The notes beneath the pieces were generated by a model. It was not told the origin of the DNA and searched no databases. It was given only the letters and a program-made list of their open reading frames with translations. A DNA stretch of 64,000 nt from Pseudomonas sp. 2FG (GTDB lineage Bacteria; Pseudomonadota; Gammaproteobacteria; Pseudomonadales; Pseudomonadaceae). A program made the translations under genes and the position numbers. Of this stretch, positions 46,078 through 54,869 are shown in pieces (the stretch's first letter is position 1; each line of letters starts with the position of its first letter). The stretch spans positions 186,001 to 250,000 of the forward strand of contig NZ_SCMP01000002.1 of NCBI RefSeq assembly GCF_005502935.1, read 5' to 3'.

Positions 46078-46722
46078 TTATTCCTCCAGCCCTTCGGGCA
46101 TGCGCTCTTCCAGCTGCAGCCAGCGCGCCAGCACGGCCTGCGCCTCTTCGATGCCCTGGCGTTTCGGCGCCGAGAACAGCTGGATACTGATCCCCTCGCC
46201 CCAGCCTTTGCGCAGGTCCTGTTGCACCTTGAGCAAGGCGTTCTTCGCCGCGCCGTAGGCCAGCTTGTCGGCCTTGGTCAGCAGGATGTGCATGGGCATC
46301 TGGCTGGCGGCGGACCAGTCGAGCATCAGCAGGTCGAACTCGGTCAGCGGATGGCGGATGTCCATCATCAGCATCAACCCGGACAGGCTGCGGCGGCTGC
46401 CCAGGTAGGCTTCCAGGTGGCGCTGCCAGTGCAGCTTGAGCGGGATCGGCACCTTGGCGTAGCCATAGCCCGGCAGATCGACCAGGCGGCGCTCGTCGTC
46501 CAGGCGGAAGAAGTTCAGCAGCTGGGTCCGCCCAGGGGTCTTCGAGGTGCGCGCCAGACTGGCGTGGGTCAGGGTGTTCAGGGCGCTGGATTTGCCGGCA
46601 TTGGAGCGGCCGGCGAAGGCGACTTCGTAGCCTTCATCGTCCGGGCACTGGTCGACTTTCGCGGCGCTGATCATAAAGGCGGCCTGTTGGCACAGACCGA
46701 TGATGGGATTCTTAGGTTGCAT
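46078..46722 (-). CDS. engB: Ribosome biogenesis GTP-binding protein EngB/YsxC
   Basis: A 214-residue GTPase needed for 50S subunit assembly. The G1 loop is [10 protein letters not shown]3 is DLPGYGYA, and G4 is TKADK. The ATG at 46722 ([16 protein letters not shown]) fits family starts; an upstream ATG at 46764 is less likely. It is convergent with the sRNA and divergent from the cytochrome genes. Confidence 0.96.
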   Translation of the reverse strand: MQPKNPIIGLCQQAAFMISAAKVDQCPDDEGYEVAFAGRSNAGKSSALNTLTHASLARTSKTPGRTQLLNFFRLDDERRLVDLPGYGYAKVPIPLKLHWQRHLEAYLGSRRSLSGLMLMMDIRHPLTEFDLLMLDWSAASQMPMHILLTKADKLAYGAAKNALLKVQQDLRKGWGEGISIQLFSAPKRQGIEEAQAVLARWLQLEERMPEGLEE

Positions 46723-46917
46723 CGAATTTTCCGGTGAGGGCGGTGCCAGCGGTTGGCCCGGCATGCGGTGTCGTTTCCGTTTCAGTGACGCCAGTATATA
46801 ATGCCGCAGATTTTGTGTGCGCTTTGTCCCGTACCAAGATAGGTATTTGCGGGAACGATGTAGAGATTCTGCGCATTAAGAACGCAGGACGCTTTCCTCC
46901 CTGATGAGGTCGATCTG

Positions 46918-47208
46918 ATGAAGATGTTGCTGCTGGCTGCCGGTGCCCTAGTGTTGTCCTTGAACGTTCAGGCGGCCCAGGATCCGGAGGCGGTGTACAA
47001 CCGCGCTTGTGCTGCTTGCCATAACGGACAGCTGCCGATGGCGCCGAAAAAGGGCGACAAGGCCGCCTGGGAGCCGCGTTTGGCCCAAGGCATGGACACC
47101 CTGGTGCAGCACGTCACCAAAGGTTTTAACGCCATGCCGCCAGGCGGCCTGTGCACCGACTGTAGCGCCGAGGATTACCAAGCCGTCATCGAATGGATGA
47201 GCAAGTAA
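46918..47208 (+). CDS. Cytochrome c5
   Basis: A 96-residue periplasmic monoheme cytochrome. After the signal (MKMLLLAAGALVLSLNVQAA), CAACH (C31, C34, H35) binds heme and M75 in NAMPPGG is the axial ligand; C79 and C82 (LCTDC) form the extra disulfide typical of c5. It carries electrons to terminal oxidases. A TATAAT-like -10 lies at 46797-46802. The c4 gene follows by 45 bases. Confidence 0.94.
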   Translation: MKMLLLAAGALVLSLNVQAAQDPEAVYNRACAACHNGQLPMAPKKGDKAAWEPRLAQGMDTLVQHVTKGFNAMPPGGLCTDCSAEDYQAVIEWMSK

Positions 47209-47253
47209 GCTCGCGTTGATTTTCTCTCCCCTTAGCCGTAATTGGATTAGCTG

Positions 47254-47859
47254 ATGAACAAAGTACTCGTGAGTCTGCTGTTGACCCTGGGCATCACCGG
47301 TATGGCTCAGGCCGCAGGCGACGCCGTTGCCGGTCAGGGCAAAGCCGCTGTGTGTGGCGCCTGCCACGGTGCCGATGGCAACAGCCCGGCGCCGAACTTC
47401 CCGAAACTGGCGGGTCAGGGCGAGCGTTACCTGCTCAAACAAATGCACGACATCAAGTCCGGCAACCGTCAGGTGCTGGAAATGACCGGTCTGCTGACCA
47501 ATATCAGCGATGAAGACTTGCAGGACATCGCGGCGTACTTCGCCAGCCAGAAGATGAGCGTCGGCGCGGCCGACCCTAAGCTGGTTGCGCGGGGTGAAGC
47601 GCTGTTCCGCGGCGGCAAACTCGATCAAGGCATGCCGGCCTGCACCGGTTGCCACTCGCCCAATGGCGCGGGCAACGCCGCGGCAGGCTTCCCGCAACTG
47701 GGCGGTCAGCACGCGACCTACGTGGCTAAGCAGCTGACTAATTTCCGCGAAGGCGAGCGTACCAACGACGGCGACAGCCTGATCATGCGGGGTATCGCGG
47801 CCAAACTGAGCAACAAGGACATCGCCGCGGTGTCCAGCTATATCCAGGGCCTGCACTAA
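47254..47859 (+). CDS. Cytochrome c4 (diheme)
   Basis: A 201-residue diheme cytochrome. Signal MNKVLVSLLLTLGITGMAQA, then two similar domains with CGACH (GADGNSPAPNFPKLAGQGER) and CTGCH (SPNGAGNAAAGFPQLGGQ). It delivers electrons to oxidases such as the caa3 or cbb3 types. The terminator at 47899-47924 follows. Confidence 0.96.
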   Translation: MNKVLVSLLLTLGITGMAQAAGDAVAGQGKAAVCGACHGADGNSPAPNFPKLAGQGERYLLKQMHDIKSGNRQVLEMTGLLTNISDEDLQDIAAYFASQKMSVGAADPKLVARGEALFRGGKLDQGMPACTGCHSPNGAGNAAAGFPQLGGQHATYVAKQLTNFREGERTNDGDSLIMRGIAAKLSNKDIAAVSSYIQGLH

Positions 47860-47898
47860 GATCCAGATCGGTAATATCCGGTACGGATTAGAGCAAAG

Positions 47899-47924
47899 AA
47901 AAGGGTGGCGAAGGCCACCCTTTT
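47899..47924 (+). terminator. Terminator after cytochrome c4
   Basis: AAAAGGGTGGC (47899-47909) pairs with GCCACCCTTTT (47914-47924) with a 4-base loop and a run of five T. It ends the c5-c4 transcript 40 bases after the stop. Confidence 0.9.
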
Positions 47925-48023
47925 TCATTGGGGCCGCCGTTACAATGGCGGGAACCAGCCTCAAGGCCGTCGGTCGAAATCCAGTTCGCCATCGGGCGAT
48001 TTTTATCTGCCAAGGAGTACAGC

Positions 48024-48656
48024 ATGCGTAACCTGATTTTCAGTGCCGCCCTCGCGACTGCGAGCCTGTTCGGGATGACCGCCAACGCAGCCGAGCCGAT
48101 TCAGGCGGGCAAGCAGTACGTCGAGCTGAGCAGCCCGGTCCCGGTCTCCAAGCCTGGCCAGATCGAGGTGGTGGAGCTGTTCTGGTACGGCTGCCCGCAT
48201 TGCTACAACTTCGAGCCGACCCTCAATCCGTGGATCGAGAAGCTGCCGAAAGACGTCAACTTCATCCGCATCCCGGCCCTGTTCGGCGGCCTGTGGAATG
48301 TCCACGGCCAGCTGTTCATCACCCTCGAGTCGATGCAGGTCGAGGACAAGGTTCACGCCGCGATCTTCGAGGCCATCCAGAAGGACGGCAAGAAACTCGC
48401 GACGCCCGAGGAGATGGCCGAGTTCCTCGCCACCCAGGGCATCGACAAGGAGAAGTTCCTCGGCACCTACAACTCCTTCGCCGTGAAGGGCCAGATGGAG
48501 AAAGCCAAGAAGCTGGCCATGGCTTATCAGATCAGCGGCGTGCCGGTGTTGATCGTCAACGGCAAGTACCGTTTCGACATCAGCTCTTCCGGTGGCCCGC
48601 AGCAGGCGCTGGATGTGGCCGATCAGCTGATCGCCAAAGAACGCGCCGCGCAGTAA
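48024..48656 (+). CDS. dsbA: Thiol:disulfide interchange protein DsbA
   Basis: A 210-residue periplasmic oxidase that introduces disulfides into exported proteins. The signal ends near NAAEPIQ, and the thioredoxin fold has the active site CPHC (C57, C60) in FWYGCPHCYNFEPTL. The cis-proline loop is SGVPVLIVNGKYRFD. AAGGAG lies 8 bases before the ATG at 48024. Its neighbour on the 3' side starts 7 bases after the stop. Confidence 0.96.
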   Translation: MRNLIFSAALATASLFGMTANAAEPIQAGKQYVELSSPVPVSKPGQIEVVELFWYGCPHCYNFEPTLNPWIEKLPKDVNFIRIPALFGGLWNVHGQLFITLESMQVEDKVHAAIFEAIQKDGKKLATPEEMAEFLATQGIDKEKFLGTYNSFAVKGQMEKAKKLAMAYQISGVPVLIVNGKYRFDISSSGGPQQALDVADQLIAKERAAQ

Positions 48657-48662
48657 GCGGCC

Positions 48663-49526
48663 ATGCTGCGTCGTTGGGGTAGCGAACGTGTGGCTGGCTT
48701 GCGCAACCCGCAGGTCAACCCGCACTGCGTGGATTCCAGCGGCCTGCCCGCGGACGGTCGACTGCGGCTGCTCAGTTTCAATATCCAGGTGGGCAATAGC
48801 ACCGAGCGCTACCGGCATTACCTGACCCGCGGCTGGCAGCATCTGCTACCGCATCCGGAGCGCGCCGCTAATCTGCAACGCATCGGTGCGCTGCTCGGCG
48901 ACTACGACCTGGTCGCCTTGCAGGAGGTGGATGGCGGCAGCCTGCGTTCGGGCTACGTCAATCAGGTCGAACACCTCGCCCAGCTGGGCGCCTTTCCCTA
49001 CTGGTACCAGCAACTCAATCGCAATCTCGGGCACCTCGCGCAGCACAGCAACGGGGTGCTCAGTCGCTTGCAGCCGACGCTGTTGGAGGACCATCCGCTG
49101 CCCGGCCCGCCTGGGCGGGGGGCGATCCTGTTGCGCTTTGGCGAAGGCGCCGAGGCGCTGGCGGTGGTGATGATGCACCTGTCGCTGGGGCCGCGGACGC
49201 GGACCCGGCAACTGGCCTATATCCGCGAGCTGATCGGCGGTTACCGGCATCGGATCCTGATGGGCGACATGAACACCCATGCCACCGACCTGCTGCTGCA
49301 TTCGCCGTTGCGCGATCTGGGGCTGTTGGCGCCGCAGGTGGAGGCGACCTTCCCCAGTTGGCGGCCACGGCGCTGCCTCGACCATATCCTGTTGAGTTCC
49401 AGCCTGACCCTGGAGCGTGTGCGGGTGCTGGCTCAGCCGATTTCCGATCATCTGCCGGTGGCGGTCGAGATTCGCCTGCCCGAGAGCCTCGGCCGCGCTG
49501 CGCAGCGTCGACAGGTTGTTGGATAA
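48663..49526 (+). CDS. Endonuclease/exonuclease/phosphatase (EEP) family hydrolase
   Basis: A 287-residue EEP-superfamily protein (DNase I, exonuclease III, inositol phosphatase fold). All the metal and catalytic motifs are readable: SFNIQVG, LVALQEVDGGS, LMGDMNTH, LDHILLS and ISDHLPVAVEI. There is no obvious signal peptide. It may act on DNA, lipids or phosphoesters; substrate unknown. It lies 7 bases after dsbA, so it is likely co-transcribed, as in other Pseudomonas. Confidence 0.9.
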   Translation: MLRRWGSERVAGLRNPQVNPHCVDSSGLPADGRLRLLSFNIQVGNSTERYRHYLTRGWQHLLPHPERAANLQRIGALLGDYDLVALQEVDGGSLRSGYVNQVEHLAQLGAFPYWYQQLNRNLGHLAQHSNGVLSRLQPTLLEDHPLPGPPGRGAILLRFGEGAEALAVVMMHLSLGPRTRTRQLAYIRELIGGYRHRILMGDMNTHATDLLLHSPLRDLGLLAPQVEATFPSWRPRRCLDHILLSSSLTLERVRVLAQPISDHLPVAVEIRLPESLGRAAQRRQVVG

Positions 49527-49553
49527 GGTGCAGAGCCTCTTGCTTATCAGCCG

Positions 49554-50330
49554 ATGAAAATCTTCTCGCTTGTTCTCATGCTTGCCCTGCTGGCCGGTTG
49601 TGCCAGCGGTCCGCGGATCGACACCAGCCACCCTTCGGCCAATCACGACAGCCGGGTGCAGTTCGTCATCCTGCATTACACCTCGAGCGGGCTGGCGCGC
49701 TCGCTGCAGTTGCTGACCCAGGGCGAGGTCAGCAGTCATTACCTGATCGGCGCCGCGCCGCCGACCATCTACCGGCTGGTCGATGAAAGCCGGCGCGCCT
49801 GGCATGCCGGTGAAAGCGAGTGGCAGGGCCGTACCTGGCTGAACGCCAGTTCGATCGGCATCGAGCTGGTCAATGAGGGCTATCAGGACACCCCGAACGG
49901 GCGGGTTTGGCAGCCCTATTCGGAGGCGCAGATCGAGGCGCTGATCGCCCTGCTCAAGGACATCGTCAAGCGCCATGGCATCGAGCCGCAGAACGTCATC
50001 GGCCACAGCGACATCGCCCCGCTGCGCAAGCTCGACCCCGGGCCGCTGTTTCCTTGGCAGCGCCTGGCCGCTGCTGGCCTTGGAGTCTGGCCGGATGCCC
50101 AGGCGGTGGCCCGGCAGCAGGCGTTGTTCGCGCTTAAGCTGCCGAGCATCGGCTGGTTCCAGCAACAACTGCTGAGCCTGGGCTATGCCGCGCCGCAGAC
50201 CGGCGAGCTGGATGTGGCCACCCGCCATGTGCTGGCCGCGTTCCAGCTGCACTACCGGCCGAAGCGCTTCGATGGCCAGCCGGATGCGCAAACCGCCGCA
50301 CTGCTGCTGACCCTGAACCGGCAGCGCTGA
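49554..50330 (+). CDS. N-acetylmuramoyl-L-alanine amidase, AmpDh-type lipoprotein
   Basis: A 258-residue envelope amidase that cleaves peptidoglycan stem peptides, of the AmpDh2 type. The lipobox MLALLAGCASG gives Cys 16. The amidase_2 zinc ligands are H41 (VILHYTSS), H151 (GHSDIAP) and D161 (KLDPGP). A C-terminal peptidoglycan-binding domain (residues 195-255: FQQQLLSLGYAAPQTGELDV) follows. In P. aeruginosa AmpDh2 acts in beta-lactamase induction and turnover; the same is a fair inference. Confidence 0.92.
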   Translation: MKIFSLVLMLALLAGCASGPRIDTSHPSANHDSRVQFVILHYTSSGLARSLQLLTQGEVSSHYLIGAAPPTIYRLVDESRRAWHAGESEWQGRTWLNASSIGIELVNEGYQDTPNGRVWQPYSEAQIEALIALLKDIVKRHGIEPQNVIGHSDIAPLRKLDPGPLFPWQRLAAAGLGVWPDAQAVARQQALFALKLPSIGWFQQQLLSLGYAAPQTGELDVATRHVLAAFQLHYRPKRFDGQPDAQTAALLLTLNRQR

Positions 50331-50501
50331 GGCTCGGGGCATGACGCAGGGGGCGCCGCACCAGGTTGGCACGGCGTTGCGACTTAATTGGCCGGGCTGC
50401 CGAGCAGCACTTATTCCCCCGGCTAATCCCGGGGCCTTGGCGTTTCTGGCGTCGGGCTGGTCCGCACCGCTATCATCCGCGGCAAACCAGGGGGACTGAT
50501 C

Positions 50502-51728
50502 ATGCTCAACGGCTTATGGCTGAGCTTTTTCGTAGTGGCCGCAGTGGCCGCAGGGGTGCGCTGGATCGGCGGCGATCCGGGCGTCTTCGCCGCGATGGTC
50601 GAAAGCCTGTTCGCCATGGCCAAGCTGTCGGTGGAGGTGATGGTCCTGCTGTTCGGCACCCTGACCCTCTGGCTGGGCTTTTTGCGCATCGCCGAGAAGG
50701 CCGGCCTGGTGGATCTGCTGGCGCGGCTGCTCGGGCCGCTGTTCGCTCGCTTGATGCCGGAGGTGCCGCGGGGGCATCCGGCGCTTGGCTTGGTCACCCT
50801 GAGTTTCACCGCCAATGGCCTGGGCCTGGACAACGCCGCCACGCCGATCGGCCTGAAAGCCATGAAGTCGCTGCAGGAGCTGAACCCCAGCGCCACCTCC
50901 GCGAGCAACGCGCAGGTGCTGTTTATGGTGATGAACGCCTCGTCGTTCGTCCTGTTGCCGGTGTCGATCTTCATGTATCGGGCCCAGGCGGGAGCCGAAG
51001 ACCCGACCCTGGTGTTTCTGCCGATCCTGCTGGCCAATAGCCTGTCCACCCTGAGCGCGCTGCTCGCGGTGGCCTTTATGCAGCGCCTGCGGCTCTGGGA
51101 CCCGGTGCTGCTGGCCTGGTTCGGCGGTGGCGCGCTGCTGCTCGGCGGTTTTATGGCGATCCTCGCCGGCCTGTCCGCGACCGCGCTGACGGCGCTGTCC
51201 TCTCTGCTCGGCAACCTCACGCTGTTCGGCCTGATCCTGAGCTTCCTGCTGATGGGCGCGCTGAAACGGGTGCCGGTCTACGAGAGCTTCGTCGAAGGCG
51301 CCAAGGAAGGTTTCGAGGTGGCGAAGAATCTGCTGCCCTACCTGGTCGCCATGCTCTGCGCGGTGGGCGTGCTGCGCGCGTCCGGCGCGCTGGATGTGCT
51401 GCTCGACGGCATTCGCTGGTGCGTCGAGGGCCTGGGTTGGGACACCCGCTTCGTCGAGGCGCTGCCCACCGGCCTGGTCAAACCTTTTTCCGGCAGCGCG
51501 GCGCGCGCCATGCTGATCGAGACCATGCAGAGCCAGGGCGTCGACAGTTTCCCGGCCCTGGTCGCGGCGACCATGCAGGGCAGCACCGAGACCACCTTCT
51601 ACGTGCTGGCCGTGTACTTCGGCTCGGTCGGCCTCCAGCGTGCTCGCCACGCGGTCGGCTGCGCGCTGTTCGCCGACCTGGTGGGGGTGCTGGCCTCGAT
51701 TGCGGTCTGCTACTGGTTCTTCGGCTGA
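50502..51728 (+). CDS. Nucleoside recognition / SpmA-SpmB fusion membrane protein
   Basis: A 408-residue protein with about ten helices. Two related Gate-like halves are visible: LGLVTLSFTANGLGLDNAAT with IGLKAMKSLQELNP, as in SpmA, and LPTGLVKPFSGSAARAMLIE with MQGSTETTFYVLAVYFGSVG, as in SpmB. In spore formers the two are separate proteins of spore dehydration; here they are fused in a non-sporulating organism. Fusion is common in proteobacteria. Substrate unknown. Its stop overlaps the convergent gene by 19 bases. Confidence 0.9.
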   Translation: MLNGLWLSFFVVAAVAAGVRWIGGDPGVFAAMVESLFAMAKLSVEVMVLLFGTLTLWLGFLRIAEKAGLVDLLARLLGPLFARLMPEVPRGHPALGLVTLSFTANGLGLDNAATPIGLKAMKSLQELNPSATSASNAQVLFMVMNASSFVLLPVSIFMYRAQAGAEDPTLVFLPILLANSLSTLSALLAVAFMQRLRLWDPVLLAWFGGGALLLGGFMAILAGLSATALTALSSLLGNLTLFGLILSFLLMGALKRVPVYESFVEGAKEGFEVAKNLLPYLVAMLCAVGVLRASGALDVLLDGIRWCVEGLGWDTRFVEALPTGLVKPFSGSAARAMLIETMQSQGVDSFPALVAATMQGSTETTFYVLAVYFGSVGLQRARHAVGCALFADLVGVLASIAVCYWFFG

Positions 51729-52768
51729 GCGGTTGAGGGCGATGCAGGCACGGCCTGCTCAATCACCTCGAAGCGCAGCACGCCAATCACCTGGCCATCC
51801 TCGGTCAGCACCCGCACCTCCCAGTCGCCGCCGAGCCGCGCGGGGAAGTTCTGCTTGTGGGTCCAGGCGCGGTACCCCGCCTTGCGGCCACCGTGGATAT
51901 CCAGGGCGATGCGATCCACCTCCACACCGTCGTGGCGCCAGACATGGTAGATGCGCTCCGCCAGGCCGCGCGGCGCGTTGATCGCGGTGTAGGCATACAG
52001 CCCCTGGGCGCGCATCCGCTCGGCCGTCACCCGGGTGAGGCCTTTGCCCGGCGAGCGGCTGTGGTCATCCAGTTGCGTGGTCACCGCCACCTCGGTCAGC
52101 CACAGCGTGGCCGGCGGTACCCACGAGCGCGCCAGCCAGCCCACGCCACCCAGGGCCAGGGTCAGCCCGATCAAGGCCAGCCCGCGCCACCAGCGCTGCA
52201 CCGGGAAGGTCACCAGCAGGCTGGGGAACGACAGCAGCACCGCGGTGCCCAGGGCCAGCTTGTAACTTTGCGCGGTGGTCAGGTGCAGAATGATCGGCAG
52301 CGCCGTCAGCAGCGCGGCGAACAGTGTCAGGGTGTGCAGCGCCAGATACAACCAGCGGCGCGGGGCGAGCCACTTGTTGTACAGCGGGTCGATGATGGTG
52401 ATCAGCCCGGCGCCGGCCAGCAAGCCGGTGAACAGCAACTGGCCGCTGTTCCAGGTGGTGGTGATGAGGAAGAAGGGCAAGACGAAGAACAGACTCTCCT
52501 GGTGGATCATCTGCGTCGCATAGCGCAGCAGCGGTTGCGGTATCGTGCGGCCGAACAGGCGCGCGATTATCCGCGTGAGCAGGCTTTCCAGCGTCAACCA
52601 GAGCCAACTGACCAGCAGCGCCAGGGCGATCAGCGTGGCGAGTTTCGCCTGCCGGTCGACCAGGATGAAGCTGCACACCCCGGAGACGAAGCCGAAGGCC
52701 GCCACGACCCCCGGGTAGCGTTGCGTGAGGGCGATGAGGCTGAGCAGGCGGGTCTTCCAGATAAGCAT
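51710..52768 (-). CDS. DUF5924/DUF2914 membrane protein
   Basis: A 352-residue protein with about seven or eight N-terminal helices (DUF5924), ending near residue 230, followed by an extracytoplasmic DUF2914 domain: IYHVWRHDGVEVDRIALDIH, GGRKAGYRAWTHKQNFP and GDWEVRVLTEDGQVIGVLRF. The ATG at 52768 (MLIWKTRLLSLIAL) fits the first helix; the longer frame does not. It converges on the SpmA-SpmB gene with a 19-base 3' overlap. Unknown function. Confidence 0.88.
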   Translation of the reverse strand: MLIWKTRLLSLIALTQRYPGVVAAFGFVSGVCSFILVDRQAKLATLIALALLVSWLWLTLESLLTRIIARLFGRTIPQPLLRYATQMIHQESLFFVLPFFLITTTWNSGQLLFTGLLAGAGLITIIDPLYNKWLAPRRWLYLALHTLTLFAALLTALPIILHLTTAQSYKLALGTAVLLSFPSLLVTFPVQRWWRGLALIGLTLALGGVGWLARSWVPPATLWLTEVAVTTQLDDHSRSPGKGLTRVTAERMRAQGLYAYTAINAPRGLAERIYHVWRHDGVEVDRIALDIHGGRKAGYRAWTHKQNFPARLGGDWEVRVLTEDGQVIGVLRFEVIEQAVPASPSTAQPKNQ

Positions 52769-52921
52769 GGGCGGTTCGCGTTGAGGGGCAGTAGAAACAC
52801 GGCAGGTGCGCAGGATACTGATCACCCTCGGCGCTGAGAAGGATATTGCCGGCCCGCCGGTCACTCAGGCCGCCGGTGGCGATGCCCTAGCTTGGTTGTG
52901 CCTAGCCGAGCGCTGTGGGGT

Positions 52922-54580
52922 TCATGGCGAGTGGATTTCATCCAGTAGCGCCGCATCCGCCAGCGCGCTGGTTTCCTGGGCTTCCAGCACCGCATAGGCG
53001 CTGCCGCAGAACAGCGAATTGAGCCGCTTCATGTCGGCGATCAGCTCCAGGTGCAGCGAGCTGGTCTCGATGCTCTGCACCACCTGCTGATGCAAGCGAT
53101 TGACGTGAGAGTGCGCCAGGCGCCGCTCCTGGGCGCGGAAGCGGCGCTTCTCGCGCAGCAGTTGGCGGGCACTTTCCGCATCGCCGGAGAGGAACACCGA
53201 GAGGCCCAGGCGCAGGTTGGCCATCAGCTGCCCATGCAGGCTGGTCAGCTCATCCAGGCCGCTGTCGGAGAACGAGTGGCGTTGGGCGGTTTTCTGGTCC
53301 TGCACCTTGCCGAGCATGCGTTCGATGATGTCGCCGGCCTGTTGCAGGTTGATCGCCAGCTCGATGATCTCCGCCCAACGGCGGCTGTCGTGCTCGGCCA
53401 GGGCCTCGCGCGGCACCCGCGCGAGGTAGAGTTTGACCGCGCTGTAGAGCGCGTCGACGTCGTCGTCCAGCCGTCGCAGTTCCTTGCTCAGCGCCGGCTG
53501 GTGGCCGCGCAGCACCTCCAGCAGGTGGTTCAGCATGGTGTCGATCAGGTCGCCGATGCGCAGGGTCTCGCGCACCGCATTGGCCAGCGCCAGGCCCGGC
53601 GTTTCCAAGGCGGTCGGGTCGAGATGGCGCGGCCGCGCCACGCCGTTCTGCTCTGCGCGTTCGGGCAGCAGCCAGTTGCAGAAGCGCGCCATGGGCCCGA
53701 CGCTGGGCAACAGCAGCAGGCAGCGCAGGCTGTTGTAGAGCAGGTGGAAGCCGATCACCAGGCTCTGCGGGCTGAGCTTCAGGCTGGCCAGCCAATGCAC
53801 CAGCGGGTCGAGCACGGGGCTGATCAGCAGCAGGCCGATCGCCTTGTAGAGCAGGCTGCCGAGGGCGACCCGGCGCCCCGCCGGGGTCTGCATGCTGGTG
53901 CTGAGAAAGGCCAGGATGCCGCTGCCGATATTGGCGCCGATCACCAGGCCGATGGCCACCGGCAAACTGATCAGCCCGGCGCCGGCCAGCGTCGCGGTGA
54001 GCAGCACCGCCGCCAGGCTGGAATAGGAAATCAGCGCGAACAGCGCGCCGACCAGCGCATCCAGCAGCAGGTCGCCGGTCAGCGAGGCGAACAGCACCTT
54101 GATGCCCTTGGCCTCGGTGATGGGCGTGGCCGCGCTGACTATCAGCTCCAGCGCCAGAATGATCAGCCCGAGGCCGATCGCCACCCGCCCCAGCTGGCCG
54201 GCGCGGGTTTGCTTGCGCGACAGGAAGAAGATCACCCCGAGGAAAATCAGCAGCGGCGACAGCCACGACAGGTCGAAGGTCAGCACCCGCGCCATCAGGG
54301 CCGTGCCGACATCGGCGCCGAGCATGATCGCCAGCGCCGGGGTCAGCGCCATCAGACCCTGGGCGACGAAGGAGGTGACCAGCAAGGCGGTGGCGTTGCT
54401 GCTCTGCACCAGCGCGGTGACGCCGATGCCGGCGGCAAAGGCCAGCGGCCGCTGGTTCATGTTGTGGCTGAGCACCTTGCGCAGGTGCGAGCCGTAGACC
54501 CGCAGGATGCCGGTGCGGACGATATGGGTGCCCCAGATCAGTAAGGCGACGGCAGACAGCAGGTTGAGCAGGGTCAGCAT
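52922..54580 (-). CDS. Na/Pi cotransporter family protein with PhoU-like domain
   Basis: A 552-residue membrane protein. Residues 1-320 hold the NptA-type helices with the duplicated QSSNATALLVTSF and ISYSSLAAVLLTATLAG signatures. Residues 350-540 are a helical PhoU-like domain (TLRIGDLIDTMLNHLLEVLR, NLQQAGDIIERMLGKVQD). It probably takes up phosphate with sodium. The ATG at 54580 (MLTLLNLLSAVALL) begins at the first helix and is preferred; 72 in-frame upstream codons lack family likeness. The 289 bases to recC show no other gene. Confidence 0.92.
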   Translation of the reverse strand: MLTLLNLLSAVALLIWGTHIVRTGILRVYGSHLRKVLSHNMNQRPLAFAAGIGVTALVQSSNATALLVTSFVAQGLMALTPALAIMLGADVGTALMARVLTFDLSWLSPLLIFLGVIFFLSRKQTRAGQLGRVAIGLGLIILALELIVSAATPITEAKGIKVLFASLTGDLLLDALVGALFALISYSSLAAVLLTATLAGAGLISLPVAIGLVIGANIGSGILAFLSTSMQTPAGRRVALGSLLYKAIGLLLISPVLDPLVHWLASLKLSPQSLVIGFHLLYNSLRCLLLLPSVGPMARFCNWLLPERAEQNGVARPRHLDPTALETPGLALANAVRETLRIGDLIDTMLNHLLEVLRGHQPALSKELRRLDDDVDALYSAVKLYLARVPREALAEHDSRRWAEIIELAINLQQAGDIIERMLGKVQDQKTAQRHSFSDSGLDELTSLHGQLMANLRLGLSVFLSGDAESARQLLREKRRFRAQERRLAHSHVNRLHQQVVQSIETSSLHLELIADMKRLNSLFCGSAYAVLEAQETSALADAALLDEIHSP

Positions 54581-54869
54581 CGGTGCGGCCTCCCTGGCAG
54601 CCTTCGGCATTGACATGGGCGGCGCTCTGGCTCGGCAGCGATGGGTCGGGCGGGCGCCGCGTATAAGTAATGGACTGGCGAGAGTGGGTACTTGTTCGGC
54701 TATTTCTCGCAGGCCTGTCTTTAGCTTTAGTTGGCGATTGCCAGCGGCGCCAGCTTTATTCTGCCCTCTGTCGTCGGGGCAAGGCGGAATAGACACAGCC
54801 GGTCGCCCGATCCCGTCGGACTGGCCGAGCTGTTAACCTAGGCCGACCGACCGCCAGTGACCCCAGCCC

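Noticed and set aside
53051-54544. A 497-codon plus-strand frame opposite the Na/Pi cotransporter
   Set aside because: Low-complexity Gln/Ala/Arg/His sequence with no family resemblance; shadow of a clear gene.
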